Shown in pieces: positions 26,642 to 36,641 of a DNA stretch of 64,000 nt. A program made the position numbers and the translations under genes. The notes under the pieces are model-generated. The model was not told the DNA's origin, did no database searches, and was given only the letters and a program-made list of their open reading frames with translations. This stretch comes from Pseudomonadales bacterium (lineage in GTDB: Bacteria; Pseudomonadota; Gammaproteobacteria; Pseudomonadales; Azotimanducaceae). Position 1 is the first letter of the stretch; the number at the start of each line of letters is the position of its first letter. The stretch covers positions 1-64,000 of the forward strand of contig JAQXDL010000046.1 of assembly GCA_029251375.1 (NCBI GenBank), read 5' to 3'.

Positions 26642-26761
26642 TCTTCACGCCGGCACGTAATCAATGACGCGTTGGCAATAGCCAATAACGAATAGCTAGC
26701 AAAAAAGAGTTGTTTAAAGGACAATGACCGCTCGTTTTTTCACTATTTTGACATTAGACAC

Positions 26762-27538
26762 GTGCATAAAAAAACATTCGCGCCTGCCAACTGGAAAATC
26801 GAACCCGCCTGGCAAAACCGCCCCATAACCGAATTGTTTAATAGCTTTGATGCTGCTGCAGACCCAGGCGGCGAAACGATTTCTGTTGGTCGGCAAAGCC
26901 ACGTCCATAAAGTGGTGACTGACCACGGCACATTCTTCGTCAAACAATATTTTCAAGCAACAGGCATAAGCGCCTGGTTTGGTTACTCAAGGTGCGAAGT
27001 CGAAATACGTAATATCCAACGATTCGAAGCCCTTGGTATCCGATGTGGCAACTTGGTCGCTCACGGTATCGAACGGAAAAACGGTAGAACTCAGCGCGGC
27101 ATTTTAATTACCGAATATGTCGACAATAGTCACGACTTACGATGGGTTGCCGAAAACGCCATCGCTTTTAAAGATATCAAATGGCGTCACAAAATTATCG
27201 ACAAAGTGGCGCTCATTACACGTCAACTGCACCAAACAAACTTTTGCCACAACGACTTTCAGTGGCGCAATATCCTTGTTATTGAGGACGCTGAGCCGAC
27301 AATTGCATTAATCGACTGTCCGTTTGGACGACGTTTCTATTGGCCATTTTTTAACTACAGAAAAATAAAAGATTTAGCCAGTTTGGACGAGCAGGCAAGA
27401 CTGCATTTGAGCCGTACTGAGCGACTCAGATTCTTCAAAAAATATAGAAATATTTCGAGACTAAACGCCTCGGATAAAAAACTGATACTAACTATGTTGA
27501 CCCGCTACCTGCATCTGCCTCAGCAACCGGCAGAATGA
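26762..27538 (+). CDS. lipopolysaccharide kinase (Kdo/WaaP type)
   Basis: A 258-residue cytoplasmic kinase of the LPS kinase group, which phosphorylates core sugars of LPS. Kinase features are seen in order: Lys61 in FFVKQYF, catalytic HND (His163-Asp165) in HNDFQWRNIL, and metal-binding Asp185 in IDCPFG. The start is GTG. Length fits KdkA/WaaP enzymes. No other LPS genes are near, though the RDD protein and lptFG follow. The exact sugar is not determined. Confidence 0.82.
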   Translation: MHKKTFAPANWKIEPAWQNRPITELFNSFDAAADPGGETISVGRQSHVHKVVTDHGTFFVKQYFQATGISAWFGYSRCEVEIRNIQRFEALGIRCGNLVAHGIERKNGRTQRGILITEYVDNSHDLRWVAENAIAFKDIKWRHKIIDKVALITRQLHQTNFCHNDFQWRNILVIEDAEPTIALIDCPFGRRFYWPFFNYRKIKDLASLDEQARLHLSRTERLRFFKKYRNISRLNASDKKLILTMLTRYLHLPQQPAE

Positions 27539-27633
27539 CTTTGTCCGCGCGGCGCCACTATTATTATTTGAAGATAAATCCGCTCGGCGAATTCTGCTAT
27601 CATGTGCTGCAATGAAGTCAACGTAACCTTGCT

Positions 27634-28074
27634 GTGTCTGATCAATACCCAAATGCTAGTCTTATTCGACGTTTCGCCGCCATCCTATACGATGGTTTCT
27701 TGATTGTCTCTTTATGGATGCTAACCGTCGGCATCTTCGTCGCCGGTTTTAACGAAGGTGAAGCGGTTGTCGGCTTACACCTACAATTGACGCTATATAT
27801 CGAGATCTACCTGTTTTATATCTATTTTTGGCGCATGAAAGGTCAAAGCCTCGGCATGCAGGTGTGGAAGATTCGCTTGGTTGACGAAAACGGCGAGATG
27901 GTCGATGTGGCGAAAGGGACGCTACATTTTGTGATGGCAACACTGACACTTGTGCTACCGGGATTGTTATGGATTTTGGTTGACCCGAAACGTTTAGCGT
28001 TACATGACCGATGGTCGCGGACCCGCGTGGTTTATCTAGGTTCTAAACCCTACGAGTCAGAAATTCAGCCGTAA
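27634..28074 (+). CDS. RDD-family membrane protein
   Basis: A 146-residue inner-membrane protein with three hydrophobic segments and the RDD layout: RRFAAILYDGFLI in the first helix and a final HDRWSRTRVV. The start is GTG at 27634. It is convergent with lptG, a position where RDD proteins are often found in gammaproteobacteria. Transport has been proposed for some members; function here is unknown. Confidence 0.88.
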   Translation: MSDQYPNASLIRRFAAILYDGFLIVSLWMLTVGIFVAGFNEGEAVVGLHLQLTLYIEIYLFYIYFWRMKGQSLGMQVWKIRLVDENGEMVDVAKGTLHFVMATLTLVLPGLLWILVDPKRLALHDRWSRTRVVYLGSKPYESEIQP

Positions 28075-28084
28075 CCGTGCATCA

Positions 28085-29164
28085 CTAACCTGCGCGCCGC
28101 AAAAGAAAATAGCCCGACATAGCGCAAACAACAATCGGTAACAGAATGGCAATAATTGGTTCGAAGCCAAATACTAAACTTGCCGGCGAGAGCAGATCCT
28201 GAAAAAACTTAAACATAATGCCAATCACTAAACCGCTGATGACCCGCATACCCATTGTCGCCTCTCTTAAAGGACCAAACACAAAAGATATCGCGACAAA
28301 CACTAACGAGATAGTGGCTAAGGGTTGTAATACTTTGCGCCAAAACCCCAACTCAAACTTACCGCTGTTCAAGCCTTGCTCGCGCATATAATCAATCTTC
28401 GCTTTGAGTTCCGCGATCGACATCTTTTCAGGCTTAACTAAAACCTCGGTACTTATTAGCTCCGGCGTTAAATCAGTTTCCCATCGTTGACTGGCAAATT
28501 TCGACACCTGGACACCTTCACTTCCGATGTGAGTTACCGACACGCCTTCAAGTAGCCAGTACCGCTCTGTTTCTCTCACATCATGAAAGACTGCGCGTTC
28601 GGCAAACAGACTGCGAGTAAGATCATTACTGTCGTCGTAGAAATAGTGACTGACACCATTAATCACACCCGATTGAGTCACCTCTCCGAAATGCATGTAG
28701 ATACTCGCTTCGCGATACCAGAAGCCAAACTCTGTCGACATTTTTCCGTCCGACGACATTGCTTGTTCTCGCTCGACTCGCGCAGATTTCTCGATACTTG
28801 GCAGAATGTACTCACCTACATAAAGGCTGACAACAACCAAAAATAAGGCAGGTTTCATCGCGTTCCAACAGATGACCCAGGTTGAAATTCCCGCTGCCCG
28901 CATCACAATCAGCTCACTACTACTTGCCATCATACCCAGCCCGGCCAAACATCCAATGAGTGCAGCGTAAGGGATGACGTCACAAAAAATCGACGGAACG
29001 CTATAGAGCACAAATAGCATCGCAGCAAAAATGGTGTAGTTATTTTTTAAATCTTCAATTTGATCTAGTAGGCTAAAGACACTCAGGATACCAACCAAGC
29101 CTACGATCGCTAGAGCCATGGTCGCGGATATTGTCGAGACAACATAATAATTAATGCGCTTCAT
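28085..29164 (-). CDS. lptG: LPS export permease LptG
   Basis: A 359-residue permease that with LptF and LptB extracts LPS from the inner membrane. It has N-terminal and C-terminal triple membrane segments with a periplasmic beta-jellyroll of about 160 residues between them. The ATG at 29164 overlaps the lptF stop as ATGA; a longer reading to 29197 is inside lptF. The order lptF-lptG and the divergent pepA are conserved in gammaproteobacteria. Confidence 0.95.
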   Translation of the reverse strand: MKRINYYVVSTISATMALAIVGLVGILSVFSLLDQIEDLKNNYTIFAAMLFVLYSVPSIFCDVIPYAALIGCLAGLGMMASSSELIVMRAAGISTWVICWNAMKPALFLVVVSLYVGEYILPSIEKSARVEREQAMSSDGKMSTEFGFWYREASIYMHFGEVTQSGVINGVSHYFYDDSNDLTRSLFAERAVFHDVRETERYWLLEGVSVTHIGSEGVQVSKFASQRWETDLTPELISTEVLVKPEKMSIAELKAKIDYMREQGLNSGKFELGFWRKVLQPLATISLVFVAISFVFGPLREATMGMRVISGLVIGIMFKFFQDLLSPASLVFGFEPIIAILLPIVVCAMSGYFLLRRAG

Positions 29165-30270
29165 GATCGCGAACGCCACCTCAACCGTCCAAGCCACTCA
29201 CCGAGATCATCAAGGTAATAAAGACCTACGACAATACAAATATAGATACCGTGCACCCACCATAATCCTGCCGACTCAGGCATCTGACCCTTTTCCAGCG
29301 CCGATCGCGCCGCCGACAGGCTGACGATATAGAGAAAACACAAAAGCATACCCGGCACCAAGCGGGACAAGCGCCCTTGCCTTGCATTAACTTTGCTTAA
29401 TGGGATTGCCATCAGGGCAATCAATGGAACGGCAAGCACGATAGAAATACGCCAATGAAACTCAGATACGTTTCTTAAGCTTGGTTCGGCTAACAGCGCA
29501 CTCGTCGAAATCGCAGCGCGTTTGCGCCGGCGTTGCTCAGCCTGCTCCTTTTGAATGAGCTGACCATACTCTTCGTATTCTATGGTTTGAAAGTCGAGCT
29601 TGCCGGGTCGGCCGGTGACTCGAGTACCATTTTTGAGCACCAGAAATCTATTGCCGCCACTGTCTATGAGCGTTTCGCCACTCTGGGATTTAACAGTAAC
29701 GCTTTTTGTAACATCAAAACGCGCGTCACTACCTTGTGTCTCATTGATGAAAACACCCTGCATCGTGCCTTCGGCTTCAATATCCTCAGCATAGGTCACG
29801 CGCTTACCTGAGCGCAGGTTTTGAAACCGACCAGGGACGAGCATATCGAATTCTGTCAAATTACGTTGATCGGCAAACAGCGTTTCAACTTCTGCTTCTC
29901 CCGCCGGTTTCAACCAAAGACTAAACATTGCTGTCAGCAGCATCACAATCAAGGCGAGCCCAAGCGTCATTAACACCAACCGGCGCGGACTCATGCCTGT
30001 CGACTCTAGTACAACCATTTCGCTGTCGGAGTGCATACGACCATAGGTCAACATAATTGATAAGAAGAAGCTGATCGGAAGTATCAATTCAAGAAATCCA
30101 GGCAAACGATAGGCCATGATTAAAAAAAGAATATCCTCGGTTAAGGTGCCTTCAGCAGCCTGATCAAGATAGCCGCTAAAACGCCAACCCATCGAAATGA
30201 CAAGGACAACCATGGTGATTGCCAGCATGCTCGAGAAGACTTCTTTTGCTAGATAACGATATAGAATCAA
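29161..30270 (-). CDS. lptF: LPS export permease LptF
   Basis: A 369-residue partner of LptG in the LptB2FG exporter. It begins with MILYRYLAKEVFSSML, the classic LptF start, has six hydrophobic segments arranged around a periplasmic domain (about 110-265), and includes RMHSDSEMVVLESTGMS, the coupling loop to LptB. It is divergent from pepA with a 93-base spacer. Confidence 0.95.
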   Translation of the reverse strand: MILYRYLAKEVFSSMLAITMVVLVISMGWRFSGYLDQAAEGTLTEDILFLIMAYRLPGFLELILPISFFLSIMLTYGRMHSDSEMVVLESTGMSPRRLVLMTLGLALIVMLLTAMFSLWLKPAGEAEVETLFADQRNLTEFDMLVPGRFQNLRSGKRVTYAEDIEAEGTMQGVFINETQGSDARFDVTKSVTVKSQSGETLIDSGGNRFLVLKNGTRVTGRPGKLDFQTIEYEEYGQLIQKEQAEQRRRKRAAISTSALLAEPSLRNVSEFHWRISIVLAVPLIALMAIPLSKVNARQGRLSRLVPGMLLCFLYIVSLSAARSALEKGQMPESAGLWWVHGIYICIVVGLYYLDDLGEWLGRLRWRSRS

Positions 30271-30363
30271 AGAAAATTGCCGCTTTTGTTACAGTGATGT
30301 GACCCTAGCGGCCAGAAGCGTTATATTATCCCTTCACTCAACCCAATGTCTTTAGGAGTTTGC

Positions 30364-31866
30364 ATGCAATTCAGCACAAGTTCTGGAAATCCTGCAAAAA
30401 CACGTACCCAATGTGTTCTGGTCGGTATCTATGAAAATAACAAATTAAGCAGTACCGCCAAACTCTTTGATAAAGCCAGCAAAGGTTATCTGAAGAAAGT
30501 CATCAGTCGCGGCGACATTAGCGGTAAAGCCGGTCAAACACTCATGCTTCACGATGTGCCCGGCATCAACGCACCGCGAGTCATGTTAGTAGGTTGTGGC
30601 AACATCGACACGACTGCCGGCGCCCGCTACATTCAAATGCTAGCCGCTGCGGTTGCGACACTCAAAAAGTCCTCTGCTAAAAGTGCGCTATGTTGTCTGG
30701 CTGAAACAGGCGCAGGCGAAAATGACCTGGACTGGAAAACTCGACGAATAGCCGAGGTGTTTACGTCCGGCAATTACAGTCTCACCCGTCTAAAGGGTAA
30801 AAACCCAGAATCAGACGATGCACTAGAGAGTGTTGAAGTCTATGTCGAAGACAAAAAATCGAACAAAGCAGTGAAAGCAGCACTGGCTAACGGCAGCGCA
30901 ATGGGTATGGGTATTAGCTTCGCTAAGGATCTAGGCAACTTGCCCGGCAACATCTGTACACCGACCTATTTGGCAGACGAATCTAAAAAACTAGCGAAGG
31001 CCTATAAGAGTTTAACTTGCAAAGTTCTCAATGAAAAAGAAATGCAAAAGCTTGGCATGGGCTCTCTACTGTCTGTTGGCCATGGCAGCGCGGAACCCTC
31101 AAAGCTCATTGTGATCGAGCATAAAGGCGGCAAAGCCAAAGCTAAGCCACATGTTTTAGTCGGCAAAGGTATCACTTTTGATACCGGCGGCATCAGCCTG
31201 AAACCAGCCGGCACCATGTACGATATGATTTATGACATGTGCGGTGCAGCTAGTGTCATGGGCGCAATGAAAACGGTTGCGGAGCAAAATTTGCCGATTA
31301 ATATTGTAGCGGTGATTGCTGCGGCTGAGAACATGCCATCCGATCGGGCTACACGACCTGGGGATATTGTTACGAGTATGTCTGGGCAGACGATTGAAGT
31401 ATTGAATACGGATGCTGAGGGTAGACTGGTTCTATGTGACGCGCTGACTTATGTTGATAAATTTAATCCCGCCACCGTGATCGATGTGGCAACTCTGACC
31501 GGTGCTTGCGTCGTTGCCCTTGGCTCACACGCATCTGCCTTGTATGCAAACGATGACAAACTTGCACAAGACATAACTCAAGCAGGAGAAGACAGCCTAG
31601 ATCGCGTCTGGCGCATGCCATTGTGGGATGAGTATCAACCTCAAATTAACAGTGCATTTGCCGACATGGCTAATATCGGCGGACCGCAAGCCGGCTCCAT
31701 CACGGCAGCCTGCTTCCTTTCAAGGTTCACCAAAAAGTACCGCTGGGCTCACTTGGATATAGCCGGCAGCGCATTTAAAGGCGGCACTACCACGAAAGGA
31801 GCAACGGGACGTCCGGTTGGGTTATTAGTTCAGTACCTGATGGACCGAGTTGCCGAATCGAAGTAA
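30364..31866 (+). CDS. pepA: leucyl aminopeptidase
   Basis: A 500-residue M17 metallo-aminopeptidase, which removes N-terminal residues from peptides; in enterics PepA also binds DNA. The signature NTDAEGRLVL and the metal/catalytic block GKGITFDTGGISLKP are intact. The ATG at 30364 follows TAGGAG; an earlier in-frame ATG at 30346 has no site. It heads the conserved pepA-holC-valS order. Confidence 0.96.
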   Translation: MQFSTSSGNPAKTRTQCVLVGIYENNKLSSTAKLFDKASKGYLKKVISRGDISGKAGQTLMLHDVPGINAPRVMLVGCGNIDTTAGARYIQMLAAAVATLKKSSAKSALCCLAETGAGENDLDWKTRRIAEVFTSGNYSLTRLKGKNPESDDALESVEVYVEDKKSNKAVKAALANGSAMGMGISFAKDLGNLPGNICTPTYLADESKKLAKAYKSLTCKVLNEKEMQKLGMGSLLSVGHGSAEPSKLIVIEHKGGKAKAKPHVLVGKGITFDTGGISLKPAGTMYDMIYDMCGAASVMGAMKTVAEQNLPINIVAVIAAAENMPSDRATRPGDIVTSMSGQTIEVLNTDAEGRLVLCDALTYVDKFNPATVIDVATLTGACVVALGSHASALYANDDKLAQDITQAGEDSLDRVWRMPLWDEYQPQINSAFADMANIGGPQAGSITAACFLSRFTKKYRWAHLDIAGSAFKGGTTTKGATGRPVGLLVQYLMDRVAESK

Positions 31867-31932
31867 GTGCGATTTCAACAAAGTGATGAATTAGTCACAA
31901 CACAATGGCAGCCGACTTTTAGCTTAATTGCG

Positions 31933-31957
31933 GAGTCGCTCTACGGTAGGGCGACTC
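31933..31957. promoter_or_regulatory. perfect hairpin before holC
   Basis: GAGTCGC-T-CTAC-G-GTAG-G-GCGACTC forms a nearly perfect 25-base palindrome ending 15 bases before the holC ATG. There is no U tract after it, so it is more likely an attenuating or RNA-processing structure between pepA and holC than a classic terminator. Confidence 0.55.
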
Positions 31958-31971
31958 TCATTGAGAAGTAG

Positions 31972-32406
31972 ATGACGAAAATTGATTTTTACCAGATTGA
32001 AAGCAACGAGCCGGCGCTGCAATTCACTTGCCGGCTCATCGATAAGATTTTCCATCTAGGCCATCAAATTCATATTCACACCGAGAATGTTGAACAATCT
32101 AAGGCGCTGGACAATCTACTCTGGGCGTTTCGAGAAGATCGATTCATCCCCCATGCACATTGCGCTAACGAAGCAGAATATGCCGATACTGGACTTGCAG
32201 TGAAGATCTCACATCAAGCCGAGCCTGGTCATCAGGATATCTTGGTCAACCTATCAGGTGAGGTACCCGATTTTTTTAGTCGCTTCTCGAGAGTCGCCGA
32301 GGTTGTACCCTTAGATGACACGAAGCGAGACTCGGCTAGAGTTAATTACAAGTTTTACAAAGACCGCGGCTATCCACTTGCCTATCACGCCATGAAAGCC
32401 AAGTAG
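31972..32406 (+). CDS. holC: DNA polymerase III subunit chi
   Basis: A 144-residue chi subunit, which links the clamp loader to single-strand binding protein. The opening TKIDFYQIES and the blocks HIHTENVEQSKALDNLLWAFR and RVNYKFYKDRGYPLAYHAMK are typical. It sits in the conserved pepA-holC-valS order. Confidence 0.93.
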   Translation: MTKIDFYQIESNEPALQFTCRLIDKIFHLGHQIHIHTENVEQSKALDNLLWAFREDRFIPHAHCANEAEYADTGLAVKISHQAEPGHQDILVNLSGEVPDFFSRFSRVAEVVPLDDTKRDSARVNYKFYKDRGYPLAYHAMKAK

Positions 32407-32470
32407 GCTATCGAGTAAAAAACATTCGAGCTACACAACATAAATGCAAATATTTAGACAAACTATATAG

Positions 32471-33052
32471 ATGACCATGAACATCGACGATCCTCAGGAC
32501 AATTCCGGCCAATCTGCAGACCGAAAGAATAATGGGCAAGATTCACTGGCCGATGATTCTGATAACTTAGAAAATGAAGGTAATGGACCTATTGAGCCAG
32601 AATCAATTGACGAAAAAGACGTCACGCTAGCTTCTGAGCCTGATCAAAATCTGGTCTCTGCCCCCTCTCAAATTCCTTTACTAAACAACATCGTGTTCAA
32701 CACTAGCCTGCCATTGAAACCCCCAAGAAAGAAAGTAAACCCCAGTTTGGGACCCGGTGAAGCGGCTCCACGGCCTACCGACTTATTCGGCGGCACTCCA
32801 GAAACAGCGGCGGACGGGCCTCTTTCGGCACAATATGAGGCACACGATATTGACGCTGACAGAACAAAGGTAAAAGCCCAGGCTTCGCGAGTGGTGGACT
32901 CTCTGGTCCAGGAGTATTCAACAGAAATCGTACGTCGACTTAAAGATGAACTGACCACGCTTCTCAATGAACTGGACGGCGACGAACTTGATGAGAATGA
33001 TCTTGATGAGAATGATCTTGACGGCGAGCAAATCGATTCTGACAAGGAATAA
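32471..33052 (+). CDS. acidic protein of unknown function
   Basis: A 193-residue, strongly acidic and largely unstructured protein. The only folded-looking part is a helix near residues 130-165 (ASRVVDSLVQEYSTEIVRRL). The C-terminus has two copies of DELDEND-like repeats coded by a 15-base direct repeat at 32990-33019. A hypothetical gene at this place between holC and valS is common in related gammaproteobacteria such as Pseudomonas. Function unknown; the helix may bind a polymerase or tRNA-synthetase partner, but this is a guess. Confidence 0.75.
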   Translation: MTMNIDDPQDNSGQSADRKNNGQDSLADDSDNLENEGNGPIEPESIDEKDVTLASEPDQNLVSAPSQIPLLNNIVFNTSLPLKPPRKKVNPSLGPGEAAPRPTDLFGGTPETAADGPLSAQYEAHDIDADRTKVKAQASRVVDSLVQEYSTEIVRRLKDELTTLLNELDGDELDENDLDENDLDGEQIDSDKE

Positions 33053-33076
33053 GATAGTCGACGACAACGCGTTGTT

Positions 33077-33136
33077 CATTAGGTTATTCATTAGGTCGCT
33101 CATTAGGTCGCTCATTAGGTTGCTCATCAGGTCGTT
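33077..33136. repeat. 12-base minisatellite, five copies
   Basis: Five consecutive 12-base units of the form CATTAGGTCGCT, with one to three differences each, lie 25 bases after the acidic gene's stop and 160 before valS. A short 15-base repeat pair precedes them at 32990-33019, so this spot appears prone to slippage. Confidence 0.85.
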
Positions 33137-33298
33137 CCGCATGTTGAATCACACGTTGTTTAACAAGCCGTTAAGCCAACTTAGACACGAAAACCACCCA
33201 CGGCATCAGCGATATAAATGACACTACTAGATCGCCTACGGGCCGCAAGAATCTGTGTATAATTCCGTCTTCGCTGAGTCTGTTGAATTGAACATAGT

Positions 33299-36067
33299 AT
33301 GAATAAATACCAACCGCAGGATATCGAAACAGCCTGGTATGAAAAATGGGAAGCTGCAAATTACTTTGCACCCTCCGGCAATGGCCAGCCATTCTCTATC
33401 GCGATTCCACCGCCGAACGTGACCGGGACACTGCATATGGGTCATGCGTTTCAACATAGTCTGGTTGACTCACTTATTCGTTACCGCCGCATGAAAGGCG
33501 ATCGGACCTTGTGGCAGATGGGTACCGACCACGCGGGTATTTCCACGCAGATGTTGGTGACAGAAAAACTCGCAGCACAAGGCATCAAACCTTCCGATCT
33601 AGGTCGAGAAGCATTTCTTGAAAAAGCCTGGGAATGGAAAGAAGAATCAGGCGGTAGTATCTCCAAACAACTGCGTCGTTTAGGCGCGTCGTTACACTGG
33701 GAAACGGAACGTTTCACCCTCGATGAAGGTCTATCCAAAGCAGTGTTAGAAGTTTTCGTGCGCCTACATGAAGATGGTCTTATTTATCGCGGTAAACGTC
33801 TGGTCAATTGGGATCCAGTATTGAAAACATCAATTTCAGATCTCGAGGTTGAATCCGAGGAAGAAAATGGTCATCTGTGGCATTTCAAATATCCGCTTGT
33901 TGACAACCCTGATCAATTTCTTGTTGTCGCTACAACGAGGCCAGAAACGATGCTTGGCGACACCGCCGTTGCCGTTCACCCCGATGATGAAAGATACAAA
34001 GCATTAGTTGGAAAGCGCGTCGCATTGCCACTGACAGATCGAACCATCCCCGTCATCGCCGATCACTATGTTGATCAAGAATTTGGCACCGGTTGCGTAA
34101 AGATCACACCCGCACATGATTTCAATGACTATGATGTTGGTCGTCGATGCGATCTCGAAATGATCAATATATTGAATGACGATGCGTCACTCAATGATGC
34201 CGTTCCACTCAAGTACCAGGGCCTCGATCGCTACGAGGCGCGTAAGATGGTCGTTGCCGATTTAGAAGCGCTCGGACTACTAGAGAAAATTGAAGATCAT
34301 AAAATGATGGTGCCTCGAGGCGAGAAATCAGGCGTTGTGGTTGAGCCCTACCTTAGTGACCAGTGGTTCGTAAAAGCGACACCGTTGGCGGAACCAGCAA
34401 TTGCTGCGGTAGAGAACGGCGATATCGAATTTATTCCAAAGAACTACGAAAACACTTACTACTCGTGGATGCGCGATATTCAAGACTGGTGTATATCAAG
34501 ACAACAATGGTGGGGGCATCGCATCCCCGCCTGGTATGACGAGTCAGGCAATGTTTACGTTGGTCGGAACGAGGCAGAAGTACGAAAAAATCACAACCTA
34601 ACCAGCGAGCTTGCACTGCGTCAGGACGACGATGTACTCGACACCTGGTTCTCTTCCGCGTTATGGACATTCTCTACACTCGGCTGGCCTGATAAGACCG
34701 AAGACCTCGAAACGTTCCACTCTACGGACGTCATGGTGACTGGACACGACATCATCACCTTCTGGGTCTCACGCATGATCATGATGACACTGAAGTTCAT
34801 GGATGAAGTTCCATTTAAGACTGTCTATGTCACCGGTTTAGTCACCGATGCCGAAGGCCAAAAAATGTCTAAATCCAAGGGCAATGGTCTTGACCCGCTC
34901 GACATCATCGACGGCATTGGGCTAGAGGAGCTGGTCGCAAAACGCACGGCCAACATGCTCCAGCCGAAAATGGCGAAGAAGATTGAAAAATCAACACGAA
35001 AAGAATTTCCAGATGGCATATCAGCCTATGGCACCGATGCCCTGAGATTCACCTTTTATTCGATTGCCACTCGCAGCCGCACGATACGATTTGATATGAA
35101 TCGCGTCGACGGTTATCGAAATTTTTGTAACAAGCTTTGGAACGCCTCGAATTTTGCGTTCATGAACACGCTCGAACACGTTGATGATGATTTCATGACA
35201 GGCGAAGCCAAAATCAACGTTGTTGATCGTTGGATCGTGTCAGAACTGCAACGGACCATCGCGGCGGTCAACCTTGCCATGGAGACCCATCGATATGACC
35301 TGGCGGCCAAAGCGATATATGAGTTCGTTTGGGATCAATTCTGTGATTGGTATCTTGAGTTAAGCAAACCGATTTTAAACAACGAAGCTTCCAGCACGGA
35401 ATCGCTAAGAGGTACGAGACGTACTTTGTTAACAACGCTTGAAACAATACTGCGACTATCTCATCCTTTCCTACCTTTCATGACAGAAGAGATCTGGCAG
35501 CAAATACCCGCTGGTGCACGTGACAGTGGCGCAACAATTATGCTGCAGGCTTTTCCCGAAGAAGAGGCCGCTTTGATTGACCCGCAAGTTGAAGCTGAGG
35601 TGGCTTGGATAAAGTCCGTTGTTACGGCAACGCGTAACATTCGAGGCGAAATGGATATTTCTTTCGCAAAGCAGATCCCAGTCCTGTTTCAAAACGGTAA
35701 TGAAACAGACAAGTCACGGCTTGAAAACAACGAGTCGCTGCTACAATTTCTCATCAAGCCAGAAAGCCTCACGTGGCTCGAACCTGATGCACAAGCACCC
35801 GTGTCTGCCACCTCACTGGTGGGTGACATGCAAGTACTCGTGCCGATGAGCGGGCTAATCGACAAAGAAGCTGAGATACAGCGACTCGATAAGGAAATCG
35901 ATCGCAAGGAAAAAGACAAACAACGGGCTGAAGGTAAAATCAACAACCCGGGATTTGTTGCTAAAGCACCCATCGAAGTCGTTCAAAAGGAGAAGGACAA
36001 GGTCCTCGAACTTGGCTCAGCAATCACGCAACTGCTCGAGCAAAAGCAAAAAGTAGAGAACCTTTAG
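33299..36067 (+). CDS. valS: valyl-tRNA synthetase
   Basis: A 922-residue class I synthetase that charges tRNA-Val. The HIGH motif is HMGH (residues 46-49) in [12 protein letters not shown], the KMSKS motif is intact in [10 protein letters not shown], and the C-terminal coiled-coil arm (about 855-922) is present. Length is typical of bacterial ValRS. It ends the conserved pepA-holC-valS order and is followed by a strong terminator. Confidence 0.97.
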   Translation: MNKYQPQDIETAWYEKWEAANYFAPSGNGQPFSIAIPPPNVTGTLHMGHAFQHSLVDSLIRYRRMKGDRTLWQMGTDHAGISTQMLVTEKLAAQGIKPSDLGREAFLEKAWEWKEESGGSISKQLRRLGASLHWETERFTLDEGLSKAVLEVFVRLHEDGLIYRGKRLVNWDPVLKTSISDLEVESEEENGHLWHFKYPLVDNPDQFLVVATTRPETMLGDTAVAVHPDDERYKALVGKRVALPLTDRTIPVIADHYVDQEFGTGCVKITPAHDFNDYDVGRRCDLEMINILNDDASLNDAVPLKYQGLDRYEARKMVVADLEALGLLEKIEDHKMMVPRGEKSGVVVEPYLSDQWFVKATPLAEPAIAAVENGDIEFIPKNYENTYYSWMRDIQDWCISRQQWWGHRIPAWYDESGNVYVGRNEAEVRKNHNLTSELALRQDDDVLDTWFSSALWTFSTLGWPDKTEDLETFHSTDVMVTGHDIITFWVSRMIMMTLKFMDEVPFKTVYVTGLVTDAEGQKMSKSKGNGLDPLDIIDGIGLEELVAKRTANMLQPKMAKKIEKSTRKEFPDGISAYGTDALRFTFYSIATRSRTIRFDMNRVDGYRNFCNKLWNASNFAFMNTLEHVDDDFMTGEAKINVVDRWIVSELQRTIAAVNLAMETHRYDLAAKAIYEFVWDQFCDWYLELSKPILNNEASSTESLRGTRRTLLTTLETILRLSHPFLPFMTEEIWQQIPAGARDSGATIMLQAFPEEEAALIDPQVEAEVAWIKSVVTATRNIRGEMDISFAKQIPVLFQNGNETDKSRLENNESLLQFLIKPESLTWLEPDAQAPVSATSLVGDMQVLVPMSGLIDKEAEIQRLDKEIDRKEKDKQRAEGKINNPGFVAKAPIEVVQKEKDKVLELGSAITQLLEQKQKVENL

Positions 36068-36136
36068 TCGACAGACAAGATTAGCGATTAAATCACTCTC
36101 GTTTATTGTACCAAGCAGGACTATCAGTCTAATTTA

Positions 36137-36164
36137 CTACGAAAGGGACATTACCCTTTCGTAG
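36137..36164 (+). terminator. rho-independent terminator of valS
   Basis: An 11-base perfect stem, CTACGAAAGGG with CCCTTTCGTAG, surrounds a six-base loop and is followed by GATATTTTTAT. It lies 70 bases after the valS stop. Confidence 0.85.
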
Positions 36165-36321
36165 CGATATTTTTATAATATAAACGCCATTTATCAAAAA
36201 AATCTCTTGCGCCCGCCTCGCTATTTTTGCTTAATCAGTCTCCTCTGCCTCAAGTAGTCAGAGAGAAAGCTATATAAAAAAATAGCGTCAATAATAACGA
36301 GAAAATAAGAAGGAATTGGCC

Positions 36322-36534
36322 ATGTCGGAACGACAGTCAGGCACCGTCAAATGGTTCAACGACGCCAAAGGGTTCGGGTTCATCGAAAGAGAGTCCGGTG
36401 ATGATATTTTCGTCCATTTTAGGTCTATCCGCGGCGAAGGCTATCGAACTTTAAAGCAAGGTGCTCAAGTCGATTTTGACCTAACAGAAACCGACAAAGG
36501 CTTCCAAGCAGAAGATGTGGCTGAGGTAGAATAA
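36322..36534 (+). CDS. cold-shock domain protein
   Basis: A 70-residue single cold-shock domain protein, binding single-stranded nucleic acids. RNP1 is KGFGFI and RNP2 is DIFVHF, both intact, after the classic SGTVKWFN start. The ATG at 36322 follows AAGAAGGA; a TTG six bases upstream is ignored. The unusually long AT-rich leader (about 150 bases after the valS terminator) fits the RNA-thermometer leaders of csp genes, but no structure was proven. Confidence 0.94.
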   Translation: MSERQSGTVKWFNDAKGFGFIERESGDDIFVHFRSIRGEGYRTLKQGAQVDFDLTETDKGFQAEDVAEVE

Positions 36535-36641
36535 ACCTCAGCTTTGTGCGCCTATCTCTTAAAGCAATTTCTGAAAACGCTATCTGCGGATTCCATAGCT
36601 ACCCACAGAATGATTCAGCTATAAAATAAATCAGCGCGGAC

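Noticed and set aside
32668-33045. Serine-rich antisense frame over the acidic gene
   Set aside because: It is the low-complexity complement of Asp/Glu codons with no domain or binding site.
33077-33136. Candidate CRISPR array
   Set aside because: The units are 12 bases and directly adjacent with no spacers, so it is a minisatellite; no cas genes were seen.
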